Origin: Aspidapion aeneum
Taxonomy: Eukaryota > Arthropoda > Insecta > Coleoptera > Brentidae
Reading direction: 5' to 3'
NCBI GenBank assembly: GCA_963576565.1
Contig: OY755045.1
Coordinates: 40,805,909-40,869,908 of the forward strand
Length of the DNA stretch: 64,000 nt
The first letter of the stretch is position 1. Every line of letters begins with the position of its first letter. Shown piece by piece: positions 34,281 through 45,363 of this stretch. Both the position numbers and the translations under genes were made by a program. The notes beneath the pieces were generated by a model that was not told the origin of the DNA, searched no databases, and was given only the letters and a program-made list of their open reading frames with translations.

Positions 34281-35993
34281 CTAAATCCTGTAGTGCCCCC
34301 ACGGTAACGTTTCATAACAGTCCTTTGAAATACATCTTTTATCATCCAGGGGACTTAGTCCAATTTTTGTTTGTTTAATGGAGTATAGTCTGTGCTTTTC
34401 GGATCTTATAAGATTTTGCGTAATCACCTTTTCTTGAAAGTTATTTAGGCAGTCGACATAGTCCTCAAATAATATTTTTGATTTTACAACGTTTTGTTTT
34501 ACACCCTTGGCCTTCTTAATCACTTTTGCAGCTTTACTCTTGCTGTCCACTACTTTTGTAGCATACATTTTAGCTCTAAGGCCAATAAAATGCGTCATTA
34601 TTTCGCCATTGTTTTCATCTTTCATCATGCCTAAAACTTTTTTATTCACCCTCGGAATGTTATATATGTTATCTTCAGCATAATCTGAGGTATCAAAGTA
34701 CTTGTCACAGTTGCTCTGTATTGATTCATAAATATCATGATTTTTTATGTTATAAACTAAACTATCAGTATCTGTGTATGCCACAGTACAATCCTTCCCA
34801 AAAGCTGGTACCATGTAGTTGTAGTGAAAATCATATATTGTTGTTTTGGCAATGTCCAAAATACACATTCCCACATATATCGGTTTATTAAAATATATTT
34901 CGGTTTTTTCAAGTTCTACGGCAACCAAGTTTTCATTGAATATTGTAATGCTTTTGAATTCAGGTCGAGAAATCAGTGCTTCTGCTCCGTATCGTCCATC
35001 CCATTTCTTGATTAATTTAACAACACTATGTTTTCTAATATTTTCCATGGTTTTACCAAACACGGCGTTGTTAATTAATTTAAAAAGGTTTTTCTCAAAA
35101 TCATTTTTAGCATTCTGTCTTAGTTGAGTATTCAAATCAATGTAGGATTTAAGCCATGCAGATTGCTTAAAGCATAAAATTTTATGAATTTTTTCAAGTT
35201 TTATACCAAGTTTTAGATTTCTATAATGAATTACGTATTCCGTTTTATTATATAGTGTGGCCATAAGTTTCTTATTTTTAGGGTTTTTCTCGTTAGGTGG
35301 GCAGCGATGTTCAGGACATAAGGGTAAGTCTGAGAAATAGTCATGTAATTCTACAGGAATGTACAAGTCGACTTCCAGGATGTATCCATTACTCGAGTCA
35401 TCTTCAATTTTATTAACATCAAAATTGAGCATTTCTTCACTTTCTAACCAATTAAATTTTTCATACGGCAGTTTCTGACTCATGCTATATCCATATTGGT
35501 TATTGATATCAAAATACATCAAAAAAGATGTTTCTTTGGTTAAATCATAGTTGGCCATATATTTATTATTGGCCTCCACATATCTTTTAGAGCATTGGCT
35601 TAACCCTCCTCTAATGCCGCGTTCTATAAAAGTCACCATAATATAGTCGGTCAAAAGCTCTAATTTTTGTTGCGTGCAATACAGCATGCAATCCCACGTA
35701 TAACCAGGAAGCGTGTAATAGTTAGCAGGATCCAGACCATACGTTTTATGACAGCTCTCTCTAAATCTCTGAAATACCTGCATTAAAAGTACTATGTCAA
35801 CTTTCATGTAGAGTTCCATGTAATCTTGTAGGGTTTTACAGCCAAAGCTTCTCCATACATTTTGGGCATGATCATAATCAGCAGGCAATGTTTCTCTACT
35901 TTCGAGTGTGTTAAAGAAATTAAGGTGCTCAGGCAAAGATGTGTCTCTTAATTTTTCCCAACTATTCATATAGTCATAGCAAAATACTCCTTT
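34281..35993 (-). pseudogene. protein-primed DNA polymerase B, C-terminal half (left arm)
   Basis: The longest ATG-started frame is 562 residues (35969 to 34281); the open frame extends back to the TAA at 35994. Palm motif A is MYFDINNQYG near residue 154, motif B LFKLINNAVFGKTMENIRKH, and motif C YTDTDSLVY near residue 400; LYMKVDIVLL fits exonuclease motif III. These define the DNA_pol_B_2 family of protein-primed polymerases. A 12-bp in-frame deletion has removed four residues after YRNLK that the right arm keeps. The frame is in phase with the N-terminal half, separated only by the TAA. Confidence 0.85.
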
Positions 35994-38003
35994 TTAAAAA
36001 ATAAGTTTGTATTGTTCGTCAGACAAGTTGGGAAATTCGTTTCTTACTAGTGGATACTCCTCAAGATATGAAGCTAGCTTGTCCAAGCTACTGGCCATGA
36101 AGCGGAACGAATCAATAAATCTAAATTCGATTAAATTTTCATTAATTTTTTTGGTAAATGCTATATATTTTTCTTTGTTAATTGGTAGCAAATTTATTGA
36201 TCCGTCCAAATTGGCGATGTTTTCAATTATCAAATGTCCATCATAGGAGCTAAGATTGTGGAATACTACAGGGACAGTATGACTATCCTGAAAGTTCAGA
36301 TTACAGCTTTCATGGGCTGGACCACGATACTCAGATGTAAGGTGACTATGATCGCGTATTTTCTTTTCACCAGCTAAAAAGTCCTGTTCACAAATATGAC
36401 ATTTTTTTGCATTGTTAAAGTCAGTTTTTTGCTTTTTACTTAAAGGCTCAAGGGGTAAGTCACAGAGAAATACAGTTTCCAAGTTTTCAGCGAAATCTAG
36501 TAACTGTTTACTGAACCATTCCATACAGTCAGGCCCCGTGTAAGATTTATAAAATGATAAAGAATCATCGTAGGCACATTTTACAAAATATCCTACCGAA
36601 CAAGGCACATGACTTTGATATTTTTGGGTTCTTTTTCCAATATTTTCTGCAACAGGAAGCAGTAAGCACTCAATATCCGAATAGATAATGAACGGTGCAA
36701 ATTGTTTATTTTTAAAGTTTTTAAATTCAACAACCTTTTTATCGCTACTTGGTAATTTCGGAACCACAAAACTGCCAATAACTTTGCAGTCTTTTATATG
36801 TTGAATAAGTCCAGCTTCAGAATAGAAGTAGTGCAGGCATCTATCACATACATAGGTTGCTTTTTTGGATTTGCTGATTTGACTACTTATTAGCCTTGAA
36901 AGATTTTTTACCCATACAAAGTGGTAAATTGGTGGCGAAAGGTCTTTAATCTGTTCATCATCCAAATAGTAATTATTTTGAATCATTAGCAAATTAACAT
37001 GTTTTTCGTTCCTTTCTTCAGAAATGTACGCAGGCAGTACTTTAAAACTGTTTTTATTAGGTTTTTGCAGGCGATACACATTTACGGATACATTATTTTG
37101 CTTTTCGAATCGGGCGACTTGGTTTAAAGTCATTGGAAATTTTATATTTTTTAAATTTAACACCTCTTGAGGACGCGGGTAGGATGAGATTCTATTTGAG
37201 TTTTTTTCAACAGGATATAATGCTGACACAATAGCCCAACCAAAACATAAATCGTCATTGTTTTCCACATTTACGCAAGCTTTACGCTTAAGTATTTCTT
37301 TGGGTAGCTCTAAATAAGATCCGGCTCTCATGCAGTTATATTTATTAACAGCAACAATAAGATTATTAATTTTTGTAAGAGACCATCCAGATTGATTTTG
37401 TTCAAATTCTTCCAAGTCAGTCAAAAGCAAAGTTTTTACATTTTTCTCAAACCAGTTTTTTAAATTTGTATTACGGTCAATAACCGCATTAGCGGTATTA
37501 AAGTGTTTTGTCTCACTTCCATGTTGTCCTTGTTTAATTATTTGAAAATCTCCACTTAAAATAGTGTTAACTTTTAACATATCCTCTTTTTTTAATGTAT
37601 TTTCTATTCTTCGTTTAAATAAACTAAAACAATCCTCTAAAAACTTTTTGGGATCCTTATGACGTAAATTTGTAATGACAGCACTTCTTACTCGGCTTTC
37701 AAAGGCTGATTTTATGTCTTCCCATTGTACACGATGTTTGGCTGTTTCCTTGGTGCCAATCGCACCACCAAACTTGAGGCTTTTTTGTTTTAAAATGTGC
37801 TTGCACTGTTTAACTTGTCCAAGGCACGCCGTCAAATGAGATTTTTCAGCAACTGAGGAAGCTTTTTTTAAAGCAATGCTTATTTGTCTACTGGCCAAAG
37901 CACAATCTTTTAGAATTTTTAAAATTGAAACATTTTTATCCATATCTTCTACCATACCAAGCTGACACATAATTTTATAAACCAATTTCGTTGCAAAACT
38001 CAT
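35994..38003 (-). pseudogene. protein-primed DNA polymerase B, N-terminal half (left arm)
   Basis: A 669-residue frame from ATG 38003. A basic, lysine-rich N-terminus is followed by a segment with NDDLCFGWAIVSALYP (Cys near 253) and KHVNLLMIQ (His near 335). A C2H2-like zinc finger (CDRCLHYFYSEAGLIQHIKDC minus last residue, 386-406) comes next, then exonuclease motif I IIYSDIECLL (Asp443, Glu445). A zinc/HNH-like module (CHICEQDF, DHSHLTSEYRGPAHESCNLN, about 535-570) and FHNLSSYDGHLI (exonuclease motif II) follow. The frame ends at TAA 35994-35996 and continues in phase as KGVFCYDYMNSW, so this is the first part of one polymerase of about 1,230 codons, inactivated by one stop unless read through. 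Confidence 0.85.
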
Positions 38004-38340
38004 TTTATTTTTTTGAATAGCACCAACTTCACTAAAACACTGTGTTGATAGAACTCAATAATGCACTTTCCTTGAAAAGTTATACCTAACTGACTGCAGT
38101 TCAACACGCTCCGCCCTTTTATAAGTGCTTTTCAGATTTACGTTAAGACTTGTCGAAAACAGGTTTATACTTGTTAGAAATGGGTTGCAGCTGTTTTAGC
38201 CCAATACATTTACCGCAAAGTTTTTAGTAAATCATGCAAACTTTAGTACCAACAATCATAAAATATATGTTTTTTTGTTAATTAGCAGGCATAGTACAAG
38301 TTTCCGTCAATTTTTATTTGTTTTGTTTGCTTCCTTTAGA
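38004..38340 (-). other. upstream region of the left polymerase gene
   Basis: Non-coding upstream of the polymerase start; mirrors 45061-45363. A TATAAA-like box (CTTATAAAAGGGCGG on the minus strand) lies about 115 bp upstream of the ATG, with a TCAGTT initiator-like string about 30 bp after it, so a polymerase II type promoter is plausible. The box is present in both arms. Confidence 0.5.
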
Positions 38341-39425
38341 TATTTTCTACAGCCCACCTTGAGTAGTAATACTTTTACCTTCGGGTACATACTTTTAGCC
38401 CTTTGAGTACCATCTTTCCCCCTTTGAGTCTCAACTTTCCACCCATCGAGTATCAACTTTATTCTCTTTGAGTACCAACCAATCGAACCGAACCCCCTTC
38501 GAGACTCTACTTTGCCCCCTTCGGATACCAACTTTTTCCCCTTTGAGTAGCAACGTTTATTCCTTCGAGTACCCACTTTACCCCCTTTGAGTACCAACTT
38601 CGTCTTCTTCGGATACCAACTTTCCCCCCTTCGCGTCTCAACTTTCCCCCCTTCGAGTCTCAACTTTTCACCAATCGTGTGTCAAGTTTCTTCTCTTCGA
38701 GGCACAACTTTTCCTTCTTCGAGAATCGACTTTCCCTTTTTTAGTACAAACTTCATCTTCTTCGGATATCAACTTTTTCCCCTTTGAGTAGCAACGTTTA
38801 TTCCTTCGAGTACCCACTTTACCCCCTTTGAGTACCAACTTCGTCTTCTTCGGATACCAACTTTCCCCCCTTCGCGTCTCAACTTTCCCCCCTTCGAGTC
38901 TCAACTTTTCACCAATCGTGTGTCAAGTTTCTTCTCTTCGAGGCACAACTTTTCCTTCTTCGAGAATCGACTTTCCCTTTTTTAGTACAAACTTCATCTT
39001 CTTCGGATATCAACTTTCCTCCCTTCGCGTCTCAACTTTCGCCCCTTCGAGTCTCAACTTTTCACCAATCGTGTGTCTAGTTTCTTCTCTTCGAGGCACA
39101 ACTTTCCCCCTTTTGAGTATCAACTTTCCCTTTTTTAGTACCAACTTCATCTTCTTCGGGTATCAACTTTCCCCCCTTCCAGTCTCAACTTTTCACCAAT
39201 CGTGTGTCAAGTTTCTCCTCTTCGAGGCACAACTTTTCCTTCTTCGAGAATCGGCTTTTCATTTTTTTGAGTACCCAACAACTTTCTTGCCTTCAAGTAT
39301 TAACTTCCCACTTCGAGTCTTAAGTTTCGCCCTTCGTGTCTTAACTTTCCCCCTTTGAGTTCCAACTTTTCTTCTTCGAGTATCAACTTTCCCCCCTTCG
39401 AGTCATAACTTTCATGCCTTCGAGT
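38341..39425. repeat. 22-bp minisatellite, left arm
   Basis: Degenerate tandem units of about 22 bp of the type ctttccccccttcgagtctcaa. Variants include gagtaccaac, ggataccaac and gtgtgtcaag. Roughly 45-50 units by length. A higher-order block of about 240 bp is repeated (38580-38790 and 38820-39030 share long identical stretches). Twenty-two is not a multiple of three, so the long frames here shift phase every unit and are unlikely genes. Confidence 0.85.
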
Positions 39426-41851
39426 GCTAACTCTCTCTGTTTCTTTCTATCATATATATTTTTTATTTTTCGCATGTAAACATCTTTTACTAATGTTTAT
39501 TATATTTACTATTGGGGTCTTGGCAAGGACAATCATACAATTTTGAGAATATATTTTGTTAGCCAAACTTTACTTGATTATATTATTTACTATTAAGTCC
39601 TCTAACTTAAACTGCTTACGCAATTTTCTATTTTAAAATTTAGAGGAATAAAACTTGTACTAGGCAAAAGATTAAAATTATTCTTGTGACCTATTTTTAT
39701 TTAATTTTTGCATATCTTTTAAGCACATCATAAAGAATGTGCTGATTTTTCTTTACGCATAGCTATCAATTTTGTGTATTACTTTACAGTTTGTTTAACT
39801 TTTGAGGATTTTAAACCGTACTAGGCGAATAAATCGGTAGGTGGTGTAATAATAAATAATCAATGGCTAAGATCAATCGACGAGTGACATAATGAGCAGC
39901 GACCAGTGTCGTTTTAACAATTTTGTGTTATTATTATTTAGGTTTAATCATTCTACTTTAAAATTTTTTGCGATTTTTGAATGTTTTTTAGTAACAGACG
40001 ATAGATTAGTACTCAACCAGTAACAGATGACGAAACAACCAGTGATTTTTAAGTTAAAACACCCTGATTAATTTTTTCACTAGTTTTGAAACATTTTTAG
40101 TAACTAACAAGTAATAACGTCATACGAGGAGGCCTTGGAGAAGTGACATATTTGTTAGATGTTTCTATTCTTTTAAAAATCTTTATTATAATGCGTTTTA
40201 CGATTGATTTAATTTTTAGTATTTTGTCGATAATTTAATACTTTTTTCATTATACATTTTTTTTTTAAGAGATATAACTTTTAAAATTTTTTTGCTTTGC
40301 GTACTATATTTTAATAATTGACTAAGCAATAGTTGCCTTTTTACGGTATTTTGACAGGTATATAAGATACCAAACTTGGTACTGCAACTTATTCAATATT
40401 AATTTAGAATTTATCCATTAGTGTAAAAAACTTAAAAAGATTAAAACATTTTTTAGTTAACAGCTTCATAGTCCTTAGCGTAGCCTTCTAATTTTTCTTT
40501 ATCAAATCACCTAAAACTTAAAAACTAAAATATTTTTGTTTTATATTTCATTAAGTTATTTAATATCTTTGGTAGTATGTAAGTACGTTATGGTCTATCT
40601 AACCAGTAATATATTATGGTTTTGCCTGCGCCTGCGCACTCACTAGTATTTTTTTAAGTCACGATCGTTATAAGTATTTTTTGTATGTATTTTTCGTGGA
40701 TTCCCAAGTATATAAAATATACATACAATCATGATGATTACTGATAGAAACGAGAGCGAGAATGATCAATGAGTTGCATGTTTGATGTTTCCGCGATCTA
40801 GAATTTTTTTTATCCTGAACGTTATCTTTGACACGTGTTTTTGCGTTTTATCAAAGTAACTGCCAATTCTACAAAAAGTTCACAAGATACAAAAGATATG
40901 TAATAACAAGTTGAGCATCCATCTATATATAGATCGATCACAGTTTTACCACAAGTTGTATGATATTTACAAGAAAGTAGAGGTAGCACATTCGGTAACG
41001 CAATTTTGCCATGACAAAGGAATGCTGGCACAAGTTGGAGGAGTGATAGTTTTGGCACCATAATAATTTAAACTGGTCCTTTTTGTCAGTCCATTCATTA
41101 AAGAAATCGGATTTAAATAACATGGATATTTATTAATACCATTATAATTAGCATTTATGTCACAAAAAAATATTTAATACCTACTTAGCATAACTATGTA
41201 ATGTATGTTTATAAATGATGAGACACAAACTAATTACTATTTCCAAAAGATAGTGTTTGTGAAGGATTAGTTTACTTTTTTAAATAAGTCTTACACCTAA
41301 TTTTAATTAGTTTTTAGATAGTTTTATGAGGGGTTTCTGCACCTAAACCCGAAATAATTAGACAGATCGACCGACAGAATGACCAAGACAACAACTACAA
41401 CAAAGGCGAGGAAGCGATTCAGACAAGTTTCAACAAGTCGTCAGCCTTCAACATCTGTAAAGTTTACAGTTAAAAATAATATATGTTTGTTAAAAGTATG
41501 CACAATAAAGCATAAAAGCTTTTTTATTTTTTTAACATGCACTAGTTTAATCTGTAAACGTATTTTTATGAATTTCGTGGATTTGAGGATTAGAGAAGCC
41601 TTAAATTAAATTGCCTTAAGTAACCTTAGCTGAACCATATACGTGAACAGGCAAACGCATTTTTCATTAATTCAATTTGATGTCACAGAAAAGCCCTATG
41701 TATCTTAAAGTAACCTTATACAGGTAATTAGTAAGTATCTACATACTTTTAGAGGGGGCTTTTTTTGCCAAATGTGCTTCAACTACTAAAATTTAATTAT
41801 TTCTACACCAATAATAATCAATTTCAATAACTATGGAACAAGGTTTGACTC
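39426..41851. other. inner part of the left arm, no clear gene
   Basis: AT-rich 2.4 kb mirrored by 42038-44450. Two short frames are kept in both arms: 40822-41061 (minus, mirrored 42815-43066) and 41379-41609 (plus, mirrored 42286-42510). The second begins MTKTTTTTKARKRFRQVSTS, a short basic N-terminus, but then becomes low-complexity. Integrase, ATPase and capsid motifs were looked for by eye and not found. Confidence 0.5.
41379..41609 (+). CDS. small basic ORF near the palindrome centre (left arm), doubtful
   Basis: 76 codons from ATG 41379, oriented opposite to the left polymerase. The first 24 residues are Thr/Lys/Arg-rich, like small basic nucleoproteins, but a possible splice donor (CT|GTAAAG) follows immediately. 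The remainder (FFIFLTCTSLICKRIF) does not look like a known family. Kept with one substitution in the right arm. Conservation is weak evidence because the whole arm is duplicated. Confidence 0.2.
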   Translation: MTKTTTTTKARKRFRQVSTSRQPSTSVKFTVKNNICLLKVCTIKHKSFFIFLTCTSLICKRIFMNFVDLRIREALN

Positions 41852-42037
41852 TAACAGTTGGAAGCATATTAAAACGCCTAGGAAGGGCATTATTTATAGG
41901 ATACCAAATTGCGTATTGAGCTTTTATTAAATCATTGTTATTTTTGTAAGTTTGTTATATAAGTTTTGAATAACAACGATAGTGTAAAAGCATATAGAGA
42001 TTATTTTGCGCTAATCACTTTTATTTTCTTGGCTGAG
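41852..42037. other. 186-bp centre between palindrome arms
   Basis: AT-rich, unique to the element, and not self-complementary as a whole. No coding sequence. Confidence 0.75.
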
Positions 42038-42285
42038 GAGTCAAACCTTGTTCCATAGTTATTGAAATTGATTATTATTGGTGTAGAAATAATTAAATTT
42101 TAGTAGTTGAAGCACATTTGGCAAAAAAAGCCCTCTCTAAAAGTATGTAGATACTTACTAATTACCTGTATAAGGTTACTTTAAGATACATAGGGCTTTT
42201 CTTTGACATCAAATTGAATTAATGAAAAATGCGTTTGCCTGTTCACGTATATGGTTCAGCTAAGGTTACTTAAGGCAATTTAATT

Positions 42286-42510
42286 TCAGGCTTCTCTAAT
42301 CCTCAAGTCCACGAAATTCATAAAAATACGTTTACAGATTAAGCTAGTGCATGTTAAAAAAATAAAAAAGCTTTTATGCTTTATTGTGCGTACTTTTAAC
42401 AAACATATATTATTTTTAACTGTAAACTTTACAGATGTTGAAGGCTGACGACTTGTTGAAACTTGTCTGAATCGCTTCCTCGCCTTTGTTGTAGTTGTTG
42501 TCTTGGTCAT
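42286..42510 (-). CDS. small basic ORF near the palindrome centre (right arm), doubtful
   Basis: Mirror copy of 41379-41609: 74 codons on the minus strand, with a Cys-to-Arg change and a slightly different end. Same caveats as for the left copy. Confidence 0.2.
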   Translation of the reverse strand: MTKTTTTTKARKRFRQVSTSRQPSTSVKFTVKNNICLLKVRTIKHKSFFIFLTCTSLICKRIFMNFVDLRIREA

Positions 42511-44454
42511 TCTGTCGGTCGATCTGTCTAATTATTTCGGGTTTAGGTGCAGAAACCCCTCATAAACTATCTAAAAACTAATTAAAATTAGGTGTAAGAC
42601 TTATTTAAGAAAGTAAACTAATCCTTCACAAACACTATCTTTTGGAAATAGTAATTAGTTTGTGTCTCATCATTTATAAACATACATTACATAGTTATGC
42701 TAAGTAGGTATTAAATATTTTTTTGTGATATAAATGCTAATTATAATGGTATTAATAAATATCCATGTTATTTAAATCCGATTTCTTTAATGAATGGACT
42801 GACAAAAAGGACCAGTGAAAATTATTATGGTGCCAAAACTATCACTCCTCCAACTTGTGCCAGCATTCCTTTGTCATGGCAAAATTGCGTTACCGAATGT
42901 GCTACCTCTACTTTCTTGTAAATATCATACAACTTGTGGTAAAACTGTGATCGATCTATATATAGATGGATGCTCAACTTGTTATTACATATCTTTTGTA
43001 TCTTGTGAACTTTTTGTAGAATTGGCAGTTACTTTGATAAAACGCAAAAACACGTGTCAAAGATAACGTTCAGGATAAAAAAAATTCTAGATCACGGAAA
43101 CATCAAACATGCAACTCATTGATCATTCTCGCTCTCGTTTCTATCAGTAATCATCATGATTGTATGTATATTTTATATACTTGGGAATCCACGAAAAATA
43201 CATACAAAAAATACTTATAACGATCGTGACTTAAAAAAATACTAGTGAGTGCGCAGGCGCAGGCAAAACCATAATATATTACTGGTTAGATAGACCATAA
43301 CGTACTTACATACTACCAAAGATATTAAATAACTTAATGAAATATAAAACAAAAATATTTTAGTTTTTAAGTTTTAGGTGATTTGATAAAGAAAAATTAG
43401 AAGGTTACGCTAAGGACTATGAAGCTGTTAACTAAAAAATGTTTTAATCTTTTTAAGTTTTTTACACTAATGGATAAATTCTAAATTAATATTGAATAAG
43501 TTGCAGTACCAAGTTTGGTATCTTATATACCTGTCAAAATACCGTAAAAAGGCAACTATTGCTTAGTCAATTATTAAAATATAGTACGCAAAGCAAAAAA
43601 ATCTTAAAAGTTATATCTCTTAAAAAAAAAATGTATAATGAAAAAAGTATTAAATTATCGACAAAATACTAAAAATTAAATCAATCGTAAAACGCATTAT
43701 AATAAAGATTTTTAAAAGAATAGAAACATCTAACAAATATGTCACTTCTCCAAGGCCTCCTCGTATGACGTTATTACTTGTTAGTTACTAAAAATGTTTC
43801 AAAACTAATGAAAAAATTAATCAGGGTGTTTTAACTTAAAAATCACTGGTTGTTTCGTCATCTGTTACTGGTTGAGTACTAATCTATCGTCTGTTACTAA
43901 AAAACATTCAAAAATCGCAAAAATTTTTAAAGTAGAATGATTAAACCTAAATAATAATAACACAAAATTGTTAAAAACGACACTGGTCGCTGCTCATTAT
44001 GTCACTCGTCGATTGATCTTAGCCATTGATTATTTATTATTACACCACCTACCGATTTATTCGCCTAGTACGGTTTAAAATCCTCAAAAGTTAAACAAAC
44101 TGTAAAGTAATACACAAAATTGATAGCTATGCGTAAAGAAAAATCAGCACATTCTTTATGATGTGCTTAAAAGATATGCAAAAATTAAATAAAAATAGGT
44201 CACAAGAATAATTTTAATCTTTTGCCTAGTACAAGTTTTATTCCTCTAAATTTTAAAAATAGAAAATTGCGTAAGCAGTTTAAGTTAGAGGACTTAATAG
44301 TAAATAATATAATCAAGTAAAGTTTGGCTAACAAAATATATTCTCAAAATTGTATGATTGTCCTTGCCAAGACCCCAATAGTAAATATAATAAACATTAG
44401 TAAAAGATGTTTACATGCGAAAAATAAAAAATATATATGATAGAAAGAAACAGA
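42511..44454. other. inner part of the right arm, no clear gene
   Basis: Mirror of about 39426-41380. Differences from the left arm are isolated substitutions and one-base indels, for example near 42720-42830. Confidence 0.5.
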
Positions 44455-45010
44455 AAGAGTTAGCACTCGAAGGCATGAAAGTTATGACTCGAAGGGGGGA
44501 AAGTTGATACTCGAAGAAGAAAAAGTTGGAACTCAAAGGGGGGAAAGTTAAGACACGAAGGGCGAAACTTAAGACTCGAAGTGGGAAGTTAATACTTGAA
44601 GGCAAGAAAGTTGTTGGGTACTCAAAAAAATGAAAAGCCGATTCTCGAAGAAGGAAAAGTTGTGCCTCGAAGAGAAGAAACTTGACACACGATTGGTGAA
44701 AAGTTGAGACTCGAAGGGGGGAAAGTTGAGACGCGAAGGGGGGAAAGTTGGTATCCGAAGAAGACGAAGTTGGTACTCAAAGGGGGTAAAGTGGGTACTC
44801 GAAGGAATAAACGTTGCTACTCAAAGGGGAAAAAGTTGGTATCCGAAGGGGGCAAAGTAGAGTCTCGAAGGGGGTTCGGTTCGATTGGTTGGTACTCAAA
44901 GAGAATAAAGTTGATACTCGATGGGTGGAAAGTTGAGACTCAAAGGGGGAAAGATGGTACTCAAAGGGCTAAAAGTATGTACCCGAAGGTAAAAGTATTA
45001 CTACTCAAGG
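44455..45010. repeat. 22-bp minisatellite, right arm
   Basis: The same repeat as 38341-39425 in inverted orientation (gaaagttgagactcgaaggg type), about 25 units. It is roughly half the left array; this accounts for most of the 620-bp length difference between the arms. Confidence 0.85.
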
Positions 45011-45363
45011 TGGGCTGTAGAAAATATCTAAAAGAAGCAAACAAAACAAATAAAAATTGACGGAAACTTGTACTATGCCTGCTAATTAACAAAAAAACAT
45101 ATATTTTATGATTGTTGGTACTAAAGTTTGCATGATTTACTAAAAACTTTGCGGTAAATGTATTGGGCTAAAACAGCTGCAACCCATTTCTAACAAGTAT
45201 AAACCTGTTTTCGACAAGTCTTAACGTAAATCTGAAAAGCACTTATAAAAGGGCGGAGCGTGTTGAACTGCAGTCAGTTAGGTATAACTTTTCAAGGAAA
45301 GTGCATTATTGAGTTCTATCAACACAGTGTTTTAGTGAAGTTGGTGCTATTCAAAAAAATAAA

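Noticed and set aside
38307..39358. Long open frames on both strands in the minisatellite (for example GGKVETRRG-type and SPLRVSTFPPSS-type repeats)
   Set aside because: The 22-bp unit is not a multiple of three, both strands are open, and the peptide repeats only follow the DNA repeat. Treated as minisatellite, not as a gene.
40822..43066. Mirrored Cys-containing frames (40822-41061 and 42815-43066) as a Polinton gene
   Set aside because: No family motif, and overlapping frames are equally open. Presence in both arms follows from the duplication, not from constraint.
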